Shown in pieces: positions 1 through 6,560 of a stretch of 20,889 bases of DNA. The notes under the pieces are model-generated. The model made no database searches, was not told the origin of the DNA, and saw only the letters and a list, made by a program, of their open reading frames with translations. The position numbers and the translations under genes were made by a program. Numbering within the stretch: position 1 is the first letter of the stretch; each line of letters starts with the position of its first letter. This stretch comes from Candidatus Methanoplasma sp. (GTDB taxonomy: Archaea > Thermoplasmatota > Thermoplasmata > Methanomassiliicoccales > Methanomethylophilaceae): the NCBI GenBank assembly GCA_031256615.1, contig JAIRQG010000095.1:1-20889 (forward strand), in the 5' to 3' direction.

Positions 1-1
1 C

Positions 2-49
2 GGCGCGGTCAAAGCTCTCCGGAGCGCCGGTCTCGACATAAAGAACTGA
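2..49 (+). CDS. C-terminal end of an unidentified gene (partial)
   Basis: The window opens in a frame that reads GAVKALRSAGLDIKN and stops at TGA (47-49), about 50 bases before the channel gene. Fifteen residues are too few to name a family. The codon pattern is plausible for coding DNA and the space before the next Shine-Dalgarno is short, so this is probably the tail of an upstream gene. It could also be chance. Confidence 0.35.
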   Translation, partial: GAVKALRSAGLDIKN

Positions 50-87
50 GTACGGCTCTTCCCTAAACCTTTTATTTATTTTTATTT

Positions 88-93
88 AAGGAG
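88..93 (+). promoter_or_regulatory. Shine-Dalgarno site of the Rh-type channel gene
   Basis: GGAGGG lies nine bases before the ATG at 103, within an AT-rich stretch (66-102). It is one of the clearest ribosome binding sites in the window and fixes the start of the channel gene. Confidence 0.75.
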
Positions 94-102
94 GGTAAAA
101 AA

Positions 103-1317
103 ATGCAAAAGTTCGGAAAGACCATGCTTGCTCTCGTTGCATTTGCTATGGTGGCAGTCTTTTCAATTATAACGTATGTCGGTGCTGCGAATGCAGCACC
201 TGATTACACCACTGCCGGCGATGCAACATGGGAGAATTTCAAGTTTGTCAAAAATGTAATGATATGGTTCATGCTAATGCTGGTCGCATTCTTGATGCTT
301 TTCATCAAGAAGTTCGAATGGGGTGTTGCGCTTGCAGTGCTCCTTTCGGCGGCCGGAAGCTTCATTGTATACCTGGCGCTGCAGGACTTTGTCTTTGACA
401 ATTACGTGTGGGACCAAGATGTAATGCTGATGGGCGTGATATGCGCAATAACAGTGGTCATTGCCATAGGTTGTTTCCTTGGAACAGTCAAAATGTGGCA
501 GTATCTGCTTGTGGGCATACTGTTCGCACCGGTGTTCTGCCTAGTGGAGTTGTTCATGGCCGGAGAGGTTGTGGACAGCATCGTGGCTGCGGACCCGGGC
601 GGATCCATCCTTGTGCACATGTGCGCCGCATACTTCGGTCTCGGTGTCGCAATAGGCATCAGGGAGAAGAGGGCGTTCAACGAGCCCATGTACACGACAA
701 CGCACAGCGTGTCGTTCGTATGGCTTGCGTCAATGTTGCTCTGGGTACTCTGGCCGTCATTCGTCACAGCACTGCTCCCGATGGAACAAGTGTTCTGGGG
801 AATGATGACATGTTACCTCGCCGGAATGGGTTCAATACTGAGCGCATGGGTCGTGTGCATGCTTGCGCAGAAGAAGGTTAACCCCCTCATCTACACATAT
901 GCCATGCTTGCGGGCCCTGTAGCCATAGGTGCACCGCTCATACTGGTCGGACCCTGGGCAGCCATTGTGGTCGGTCTCGTAGCAGGTGCCGTGTCGGCAT
1001 TGTCCTTCGTATACCTGCACCCCCGCCTGTGCAAGGCACTGGGAACAGTCGACGTAATGGGTGTCCATAACCTGCACGGAGTGGGCGGATGGATCGGAAT
1101 GATCGCATCTGTCGTTGCCATGGGAATACTTGACGCCAGCCTCTATGGCGACGCCATAACGAGCAACATCGTAAGCGCAGTGTTCGTGGCAGTAGTGACA
1201 CTTGTCCTTGGAATAGTGATCGGTGTGGTCCTGAAGCTGACCCGCGGCAAGATGCCGGATGAGGATCTGTTCAGCGACGACGTTGACTTCATAAAGACCG
1301 AAGAACCGGCAAGCTGA
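103..1317 (+). CDS. Rh-type ammonium/methylammonium channel (Amt/Rh family)
   Basis: Polytopic membrane protein of the Amt/MEP/Rh family, 404 aa, with an N-terminal signal-like hydrophobic segment ending AANAA (about residue 32) followed by roughly eleven membrane segments. The key motifs look more like Rh50/Rhesus proteins than AmtB: DPGGSILVHMCAAYFGLG resembles the Rh 'D-GGS-IH-F-AYFGL' block, and GVHNLHGVGG resembles the Rh 'GVHNLHG-PG' block. Both supply the two pore histidines of the family. The C-terminus is short, acidic and cytoplasmic. Known relatives conduct ammonia, and several also carry methylamine. The gene is convergent with ramA and mtmB, so methylammonium entry or ammonium exit during methylamine use is a reasonable inference, not shown by the sequence. 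The family is sure; the Rh subclass is likely. Confidence 0.9.
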   Translation: MQKFGKTMLALVAFAMVAVFSIITYVGAANAAPDYTTAGDATWENFKFVKNVMIWFMLMLVAFLMLFIKKFEWGVALAVLLSAAGSFIVYLALQDFVFDNYVWDQDVMLMGVICAITVVIAIGCFLGTVKMWQYLLVGILFAPVFCLVELFMAGEVVDSIVAADPGGSILVHMCAAYFGLGVAIGIREKRAFNEPMYTTTHSVSFVWLASMLLWVLWPSFVTALLPMEQVFWGMMTCYLAGMGSILSAWVVCMLAQKKVNPLIYTYAMLAGPVAIGAPLILVGPWAAIVVGLVAGAVSALSFVYLHPRLCKALGTVDVMGVHNLHGVGGWIGMIASVVAMGILDASLYGDAITSNIVSAVFVAVVTLVLGIVIGVVLKLTRGKMPDEDLFSDDVDFIKTEEPAS

Positions 1318-1327
1318 AGATAAAAAC

Positions 1328-1349
1328 AGTGTGGCCTATCGGCCACACT
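1328..1349. terminator. Bidirectional hairpin terminator between the channel gene and ramA
   Basis: A perfect 9-bp inverted repeat (AGTGTGGCC / GGCCACACT, loop TATC) lies between the two convergent genes. A T-rich run follows on the plus strand and an A-rich run precedes it (TAAAAAC), so it can serve both transcripts. Confidence 0.8.
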
Positions 1350-1363
1350 TCTTAATTTTTTTC

Positions 1364-2977
1364 TTAAATTTTTATTTCCAGTGTTTTGATCTGCAACACT
1401 TTCTTGGGGCATATCATTTCGCAGCGCTTGCATGCGGTCCCCATGCATCTTTCCGAATTGATGGTGATCACGGCTTCATTGACCTGTATCGCCGACTCCG
1501 GACATTCCTTAACGCACTTTCCGCATGAAATGCACCCCTCTACTGCTCCGGTGAGTTCGACACCCGCATTTGTCAGGATGGATACTTTCTTTCCTCTAAG
1601 CTCCGGAAGGTCGGTAGCAGACTTGCGCTCCGAACGGGATTTGACAGGCTCGATAGGTACATGCTTAAGCCCGTACACATCCATCATATCGTTGTACGCA
1701 GACAGAGGCATCCCATATGACCACAATGAGATCTCAACGGAATAGATGTCCTTGAACTCTTTCGATGAGGCGAACATACAGTGTTGGGCTCTCAGCTGCT
1801 TAGTCATCTCTCTGAGATCCTCCATCGTTCTTTCGCCTGTGATCATCCTCCTCGCAAGCATTATTGAAGTGTTCCCGTATTGTATCATCTCGGTGGCACC
1901 GGGCGTCACAAGGCCGATCCTCTGTGCTTTCTTTGCGTCCACATAGAGCCCAGATGCACCTGACATATACGCAGAGGTAACATCATCGACCCAGATGCCG
2001 GCTTCTATCATGAGCGTGAGATATCCCGCGCGTATGGCGCCTATGGCCTTGCCTGCTTCATCGACGTCCTTTGAATCAATGCATATGTTGTTCTGCAGAT
2101 GCAGAGATCCGTCCGGCGTGTTAACGGTTGACCCGGAAACAAGTCCGGAATCATAACCGCACGCAATCGCCGCAACAACTCCGGTACCTGTTATGCCGAC
2201 TGCTTTTCCGTGCATCTCTCCCTCTGAAATAATGCTGCCGGTGACCGGGTCTATTGTATCTCCCTCTCTTGGCAGGAGAGCATCATCAAGAACGTAACAT
2301 GTCCATCCTTTCTCTCTTATCTCGATATTCGAGATCGCTCCGGGCGCGGCCAGCATCCCTTCCTTTATCTGTTGGCCCTCCAATGCCGGTCCGGCTGCAG
2401 CAGAGCCGGTGTATATGTTTCCCTTATGGAGGAGCGCCATCTCGGCGTTGGTGCCGTAATCAATGACAATCCTTGTCCCCTCTTTCTCAAGTACTCCGGT
2501 CTCTGTCAGCATTGCCATTGCATCTGCACCGATCTCGTGCGTCACTGCCGGAGGTATCATGACGTCTGCATCGATATCCGTTATCCCAAGATCTGATGCC
2601 TTGACAATAGCGCCGTTTCTGTCGGGCGAGACGATTCCCAATCTTTTTATCATGGACTTTCCCGCGTATGCGAGATCCCTGATCTCAATGTTCTGAAATA
2701 TCGATAACTGGAAAGGATTTCCGCATACAGCGATTATCACGACTTTTGAAAGGTCTATTTCCAAAAGTTTAAAGAGATTGTTGATCGCCCTTATCATAAG
2801 GCCGGTCGCTACATCCTGGCCGGAATCTATAGCGAAGTTCACATGATCTATCACATTCATCCCCGGAATGGGGTGGCGGGATGTCATGGCTGTGGATACA
2901 GTCTCTCTCGTATCGAGATCGATAGCCTGGCATCTTAATCCGCTTGTACCAATATCTAAAGCTATTCTGTACTTCAT
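1364..2977 (-). CDS. ramA: Methylamine corrinoid protein reductive activase RamA
   Basis: RamA uses ATP and low-potential electrons to reduce the inactive Co(II) cofactor of methylamine corrinoid proteins to Co(I). The chosen start (MKYRIALDIGTSGLRCQAID) gives 537 aa, close to Methanosarcina RamA, and opens directly with the actin-like ATPase phosphate loop DIGTSG; an in-frame ATG 14 codons upstream (3019) has less support. The middle holds the DUF4445-type activase domain. The C-terminus (about residues 482-525) carries two ferredoxin-like [4Fe-4S] motifs, CISCGKCVKECP and CMGTACKRCEMICP; the second has the wider first spacing common in RamA. It lies 92 bases downstream of mtmB on the same strand and is probably co-transcribed with it. 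It ends in TAA. Confidence 0.93.
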   Translation of the reverse strand: MKYRIALDIGTSGLRCQAIDLDTRETVSTAMTSRHPIPGMNVIDHVNFAIDSGQDVATGLMIRAINNLFKLLEIDLSKVVIIAVCGNPFQLSIFQNIEIRDLAYAGKSMIKRLGIVSPDRNGAIVKASDLGITDIDADVMIPPAVTHEIGADAMAMLTETGVLEKEGTRIVIDYGTNAEMALLHKGNIYTGSAAAGPALEGQQIKEGMLAAPGAISNIEIREKGWTCYVLDDALLPREGDTIDPVTGSIISEGEMHGKAVGITGTGVVAAIACGYDSGLVSGSTVNTPDGSLHLQNNICIDSKDVDEAGKAIGAIRAGYLTLMIEAGIWVDDVTSAYMSGASGLYVDAKKAQRIGLVTPGATEMIQYGNTSIMLARRMITGERTMEDLREMTKQLRAQHCMFASSKEFKDIYSVEISLWSYGMPLSAYNDMMDVYGLKHVPIEPVKSRSERKSATDLPELRGKKVSILTNAGVELTGAVEGCISCGKCVKECPESAIQVNEAVITINSERCMGTACKRCEMICPKKVLQIKTLEIKI

Positions 2978-3069
2978 TGTATCGTTCCTGACCTGCCCGA
3001 TATGCTTACATAGGCCCATTAGCGTGTTAAAATGTTTTGGTAAAAGGTTTACCTAAAGGTACGAAGGCC

Positions 3070-4452
3070 TCAATATTTTATATCGAGGCCCAGCTCGCTT
3101 AACAAATGTATGCTGTTCTCATATACGCCAAGGTATTCTTCGGACGGTGTTATTGTCTTCAGGTCAAAACAATCTTGGAAACGTTTGCTCTTCGGCGGGT
3201 GATGGAATTCAGACTCGTAGCTTCTGATAAGACGGTCAAGAAGCACATTGACATCCGATACTTTCATGCCTGCGGTGGCTATTGCTGCTTCTCCCATTAT
3301 CCTTGCTTCCAAAGGCGTTGTTTTGTCTCTTGCAACGCCCTTTGACGCTGCTGATCCAGATATCAATTCTCTTCCCGATGCGGTATCCGCGATCGCCTGC
3401 GCCGCAGTCTCGAGAAGACACATTTCCGTACACGGCCCTGCCAAAGGATAGTATTGGTTGGAAAGGAGCAGGTCTGTGTTAATATCCAGCGCCGCTCCCA
3501 CGTGTGACGAGATCTGAAGGGTCTCTCTTGCGGTGGTTATCCCCCATCTTATGTGGATGGGACCGTCAAGATGTATGTGCGATCCGAACATGACGAACGA
3601 TGCAAGCGTAGTTGCGACGTCGCATATCGCGGTTTCCTCGACACCTCCGGAATATCCTCCGAATATCGGCATCTGCTCCATCATGATGGTGTCGCCGTTC
3701 ACAGCCCAACCCGCAAGCATGTTCAACCCGGTCATGTCTATTTTCATCTCATTGAGCTGAGAACATTCGTGCATATCCGTCTTTTCAAGACCGGATTGCA
3801 AGCTTGAGGCCAGACGGCCTGCTGCGGAGAGCGGGGTTTCAGGACCCTATATCGCCATTCCCGGGCGCTCTGCCCTGGCCATGCCTTCTTTCACTGCCCT
3901 TATCTCTGCCAGCGTTGCCTTGATCTCCCAAGGTGTGTTAGCGATCGGTGCATGACCGTCAACCGTCGACATAACACCGCTTACCAGCGTGTCGACGGTC
4001 GCTTCCTGAGCATACCCCTGCATCATTATCACGAAGACATCTTCGGACACTGGGGCGCCAGTCGGTCCTCCTTGGACTATCGGTTTTGCGGAGCTGTTTC
4101 CGCGGCGTCTATCGCATATTACCTCATCTTTGCCATGTCCCAGTCTCAGCCTTTTAGGTGCTTTTTTTATGCCTTCGAAGATCTCAGATTCGGTCACGTA
4201 CATGACCCTGCCGAGGTCCGGGTTAAAGACTCCCGTCTCGACAAGCATGTCCACACCTGCCTGGAAAAGTCTGTTTGTTACATCTTTATCCTCTGGAATG
4301 ATGCTGTTTCCGAATTCTAATTTATATTTGTTTTTGATTTTTGTGGCGTTGTTTGGCACTGTAACGTAATCCCACGTATCCTCTCGCACCTTCTTACCGC
4401 TTACAAACCTGTCATGTGCATCGAATATAGACAAAGACCTGGATGCTACCAT
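3070..4452 (-). CDS. mtmB: Monomethylamine methyltransferase MtmB, with in-frame amber (pyrrolysine) codon 202
   Basis: MtmB transfers the methyl group of monomethylamine to the Co(I) of its corrinoid protein MtmC, the first step of methanogenesis from this substrate. Two open stretches in the same frame (201 and 257 codons) are joined by one TAG at 3847-3849. The flanks, ERPGMAI before and GPET after, match the pyrrolysine site of Methanosarcina MtmB, where Pyl is residue 202; here it is also codon 202. The total of 460 residues with Pyl fits the family (about 458). The stop is TGA. The ATG at 4452 has GTGAT three bases upstream. A small hairpin (AGGCC/GGCCT, loop GTCT) starts about 26 bases after the TAG. 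ramA follows; mtmC is not adjacent. Standard gene finders will split this gene in two. Confidence 0.96.
3847..3849 (-). other. In-frame TAG of mtmB, read as pyrrolysine (codon 202)
   Basis: This is the single amber codon inside mtmB. Both sides are conserved MtmB sequence in one frame, and the same window encodes tRNA-Pyl, PylS and the Pyl biosynthesis enzymes. The position is identical to that in characterised MtmB proteins. Confidence 0.96.
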
Positions 4453-4527
4453 TATATCACGCTATCAATATTGTTAAAAGGGTTCTATTGATAATAATAT
4501 GTGTATCTACTATTTTAACATATGGAA

Positions 4528-4537
4528 TATATTTAAA
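4528..4537 (-). promoter_or_regulatory. Candidate TATA box of mtmB
   Basis: On the minus strand TTTAAATATA lies about 80 bases upstream of the mtmB ATG. With the usual archaeal spacing of about 25 bases this predicts a transcript start near 4507 and a leader of about 55 bases. The whole 4453-4636 stretch is very AT-rich and shows no gene. Confidence 0.5.
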
Positions 4538-4636
4538 TATAGTAAAATAACTCATTTTCACAGGAAAAAATGATATTTACGTTTTTTCATATATATTTGG
4601 CATATTAACTATATCCCTTTAAAAACAATTAAATGC

Positions 4637-4672
4637 AAAAAAATAAACTTGAGCCTCTGCGAAGCGCAAGTT
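4637..4672 (-). terminator. Hairpin terminator of the small gene at 4702-5085
   Basis: Just past the TGA of the small gene the minus strand has AACTTG...CAAGTT (plus positions 4646-4651 and 4667-4672) with an inner GCG/CGC pairing. A TTATTTTTTT run follows (plus 4637-4645). This looks like an ordinary hairpin-plus-U-run terminator. Confidence 0.65.
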
Positions 4673-4701
4673 TCGTAACAAACGCTGCAAAAATAATGAT
4701 T

Positions 4702-5085
4702 TCAGCGCAATTCGCATTTAGAGATACCTCCCGGGGCGGGCTCTCTGAAACAGACCGGTACCTGGTGGCAAAGTTCCTTTGCTCTGTAGACCTCTGCGTC
4801 CGGAAATGTCCTAGTTATGAGGTCTGATTCAGCTGTGTCGAAGTCTGCATACAGAATAATATGATTCTTCTTACCAGGTACTGTCTCAGATCGGATCTTT
4901 TCCAACAAATTGTTCTTTTCTTTAACGTAGATGACGTTTGCTGAATCATCTTCGGCTATTCTGTCAGCTAAAATATCCAGAAGCGGTTCTGGACCCATTC
5001 TGCGTTCTCCCCTGAGTATTCCCGCGTCGGGGTTAGAAAGGAATGAATCGATCCGATCGATCATCGGATGTTGGTATTGCTGCAT
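4702..5085 (-). CDS. Small protein of unknown function
   Basis: Not recognised. The start MQQYQHPMIDRIDSF gives 127 aa; a longer version from an ATG at 5148 exists but adds a hydrophobic stretch of poor coding character. The TATA-like TTTTAATATC (minus strand, around 5110-5120) sits about 30 bases before the ATG at 5085, which would make a leaderless message. The protein is soluble and rather acidic, and shows strand/helix alternation (VIYVKEKNN, HIILYADFD) that could form a small alpha/beta fold. It has three cysteines, two of them near the C-terminus (CHQVPVC). It stands between mtmB and the pyl cluster but is on its own transcript with its own terminator. Its end codon is TGA. A link to methylamine or Pyl metabolism is only positional. 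Confidence 0.6.
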   Translation of the reverse strand: MQQYQHPMIDRIDSFLSNPDAGILRGERRMGPEPLLDILADRIAEDDSANVIYVKEKNNLLEKIRSETVPGKKNHIILYADFDTAESDLITRTFPDAEVYRAKELCHQVPVCFREPAPGGISKCELR

Positions 5086-5370
5086 ATCGCAGAAGAAATA
5101 GACCCCAGAAGATATTAAAATATGGATTCGATGCAGCTGCTGTAACATGAGATATTACCTCAATATCTGTTAATTTAATCTTGATCGGTCATGGGCGGGG
5201 GCTTTACTGGCAATCTTTCCTGTTATCGGAAAAGGATCGGTGCGGAGACGCTTCTCCGCAGCAGGCAAGATGTCAGGTCTGCACTGCCTATGAAACAACT
5301 AAGAAATGCGGCAAGATTTTGGATAATATTAAATACTAGTACCGATAAAATTTATTTATTGATAGATGTG
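5086..5370. other. Intergenic stretch without a convincing gene
   Basis: This stretch holds the upstream region of the small minus-strand gene and a GC-richer island (about 5190-5290) in AT-rich surroundings. A 74-codon frame from 5191 reads through it but has no family resemblance and no ribosome site, so it is not called. The island contains the perfect hairpin listed separately. Confidence 0.5.
5241..5260. other. Perfect 8-bp hairpin in intergenic DNA
   Basis: TGCGGAGA and TCTCCGCA flank a 4-base loop (CGCT). No T-run follows on the plus strand, so it is not an obvious terminator. It may be part of a small structured RNA or a protein-binding palindrome. Confidence 0.5.
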
Positions 5371-5379
5371 TTTATATAT
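5371..5379 (+). promoter_or_regulatory. TATA box of the pyl leader region
   Basis: TTTATATAT in an AT-rich stretch. The expected transcript start lies near 5400, about 240 bases before tRNA-Pyl. It would drive either a separate short RNA or a long leader for pylT-pylS. Confidence 0.5.
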
Positions 5380-5408
5380 TATGATGTTGATGAACGGTTT
5401 GATGTGAT

Positions 5409-5477
5409 ATGGTGAAGGCCAATATCACAGGTAAGGATCCATCCCGTTAGGATCAACCTCGTTGGGTTTCCATCTGA
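5409..5477 (+). promoter_or_regulatory. Candidate leader mini-ORF containing an in-frame TAG, upstream of pylT
   Basis: A 22-codon frame begins at ATG 5409, right after GTGAT and about 10 bases from the predicted transcript start. It reads MVKANITGKDPSR, then TAG (5448-5450), then DQPRWVSI and TGA. Downstream are competing pairings: CGCC(TACG)GGCG locally near 5488-5500, or CCGCCT with AGGCGG at about 5527-5533. A T-run follows at 5569-5574. The arrangement resembles an attenuator whose leader peptide would sense UAG decoding. There is no homology support and the frame is short enough to be chance; see findings. Confidence 0.25.
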
Positions 5478-5600
5478 GGATCTGTCCGCCTACGGGCGTT
5501 CTACTCCTCCTCCTTGATTAATAGAAGAGGCGGGCAGAAATAACATAGGGCTATTAATGTACACTATATTTTTTCACATTACCCAGACGTTCACAGGACT

Positions 5601-5609
5601 CTTATATTT
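5601..5609 (+). promoter_or_regulatory. TATA box of tRNA-Pyl (pylT)
   Basis: CTTATATTT lies about 35 bases before the mature 5' end of the tRNA, giving a predicted start near 5630 and a short 5' trailer to be removed by RNase P. The following mRNA of pylS is probably part of the same transcript. Confidence 0.55.
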
Positions 5610-5643
5610 GAACTGCCATCCCGTGGTACATCAATGATGGAAC

Positions 5644-5713
5644 GGGGGACGGTCTGGGACCAGTAGGCCTCTAAAGCTCAACTAGCGGGGTTCGATCCCC
5701 CGGTCTCTCGCCA
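5644..5713 (+). tRNA. pylT: tRNA-Pyl (anticodon CUA), with encoded CCA
   Basis: This is the amber-decoding tRNA charged by PylS. Reading in order: acceptor GGGGGAC / GTCTCTC with two G-U pairs; no base between acceptor and D stem; D stem GGTC/GACC closed by a loop of only three bases (TGG); anticodon loop CTCTAAA with CTA; a three-base variable loop (TAG); T stem CGGGG/CCCCG with loop TTCGATC; discriminator G and CCA. The anticodon stem is interrupted (GT-A-GGC against GCT-CA-AC). The closest tRNA I recall is that of Methanomethylophilus alvus, which shares the acceptor and T arms, the missing connector and a broken anticodon stem, but has a 4-base D loop. Total length is 70 with CCA. pylS follows within 30 bases. 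Confidence 0.95.
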
Positions 5714-5723
5714 TGATAATGCT

Positions 5724-5732
5724 GGTGGTGAT
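5724..5732 (+). promoter_or_regulatory. Shine-Dalgarno-like site of pylS
   Basis: GGTGGTGAT matches the archaeal GGAGGTGAT complement of the 16S tail with one mismatch. It is 11 bases after the tRNA CCA. The next ATG is at 5740, but that ATG is followed at once by TAG and is not in the pylS frame. The in-frame AUC at 5736 lies three bases beyond the site. Confidence 0.6.
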
Positions 5733-5735
5733 GAC

Positions 5736-6560
5736 ATCAATGTAGATTTCACTGACGCGCAAGTCCAAAAACTAAGAGAGTTCGGAGATGATCCGAGAGA
5801 CACGTCCACTTTTGATAGTGTTGAAGAAAGAGAAAAGGCGTTTTCAAAACTCCTGTCAGATCTGATATCTCTGAATGAAAGATCGATAAAGGAGATGGTC
5901 AAAACTCCATCAAGACATCAGCTGGCACAGCTGGAGGCAGATATCTCAAAAGCACTGATATCAAAAGGCTTCATCGAAGTAAAGACGCCGGCGATCATCT
6001 CAGCGGCATCTCTTGAAAAAATGACGATCACCCCGGAGCATCCACTTTATAAACAGGTGTTTTTCATTGACAGCAAAAGATGCCTGCGCCCGATGCTTGC
6101 ACCGAACCTGTATTACGTGATGAGAAAACTAAGGGATCACACCGATGGTCCGGTAAGGATATTCGAGATCGGTTCGTGTTTCAGGAAAGAGTCGCACAGC
6201 GGCACGCATCTTGAGGAGTTCACCATGCTTAATCTGGTCGAGATGGGACCGGATAAGGATGCTACGGAAGCATTGAAGGAATACATCGGCGATGTGATGG
6301 GCGTCGCGGGGCTGGATTATACATTGTCGAGAGAAGAGTCTGATGTGTATAAGGAAACTCTCGATGTGATGATAGGCGACACGGAAGTGTCATCCGGGGC
6401 GGTCGGCCCGCATATACTGGATCCGGCTCATGACGTTCACGAGCCGTGGTCGGGAGTCGGGTTCGGGCTTGAAAGGCTTCTCATGCTGATGAACAGTAAA
6501 AGCAGCGTTAAAAAGACGGGAAGAAGCCTCAGCTACCTCAACGGTGCAAAGATAAACTGA
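5736..6560 (+). CDS. pylS: Pyrrolysyl-tRNA synthetase (single-domain, PylSn-less type), start codon anomalous
   Basis: PylS attaches pyrrolysine to tRNA-Pyl. The catalytic class II core is complete and the pocket residues known from M. alvus PylS are present: Tyr and Met in NLYYVM, Asn and Val in LNLVEMG, Trp in HEPWSGVGFG; it ends SYLNGAKIN. There is no N-terminal PylSn domain, as in the Methanomethylophilus group. The first ATG in frame (5895) would give only 221 aa and remove a conserved stretch: the frame upstream reads VDFTDAQVQKLREFG, which aligns with VKYTDAQIQRLREYG of M. alvus. No ATG, GTG or TTG occurs in that frame back to the tRNA. Taking AUC 5736 as residue 1 gives 274 aa and numbers the pocket Tyr and Met 126 and 129, as in M. 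alvus. A one-base sequence error or a frameshift near 5740 is the main alternative. It ends in TGA overlapping pylB. Confidence 0.9.
   Translation: MNVDFTDAQVQKLREFGDDPRDTSTFDSVEEREKAFSKLLSDLISLNERSIKEMVKTPSRHQLAQLEADISKALISKGFIEVKTPAIISAASLEKMTITPEHPLYKQVFFIDSKRCLRPMLAPNLYYVMRKLRDHTDGPVRIFEIGSCFRKESHSGTHLEEFTMLNLVEMGPDKDATEALKEYIGDVMGVAGLDYTLSREESDVYKETLDVMIGDTEVSSGAVGPHILDPAHDVHEPWSGVGFGLERLLMLMNSKSSVKKTGRSLSYLNGAKIN

Noticed and set aside
5191..5415. A 74-codon frame in the region before the pyl leader
   Set aside because: No ribosome site, no recognisable residues, and it runs through a perfect hairpin and an AT-rich promoter; treated as noncoding.
5388..5476. Possible C/D-box small RNA (TTGATGAA and CTGA)
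   Set aside because: The spacing of about 88 bases is long for an archaeal C/D RNA and no clear inner boxes or terminal stem were found.
5895..5897. ATG as the true start of pylS
   Set aside because: The upstream frame is clearly homologous to the PylS N-terminus, and GGAG directly abuts this ATG with no spacing.
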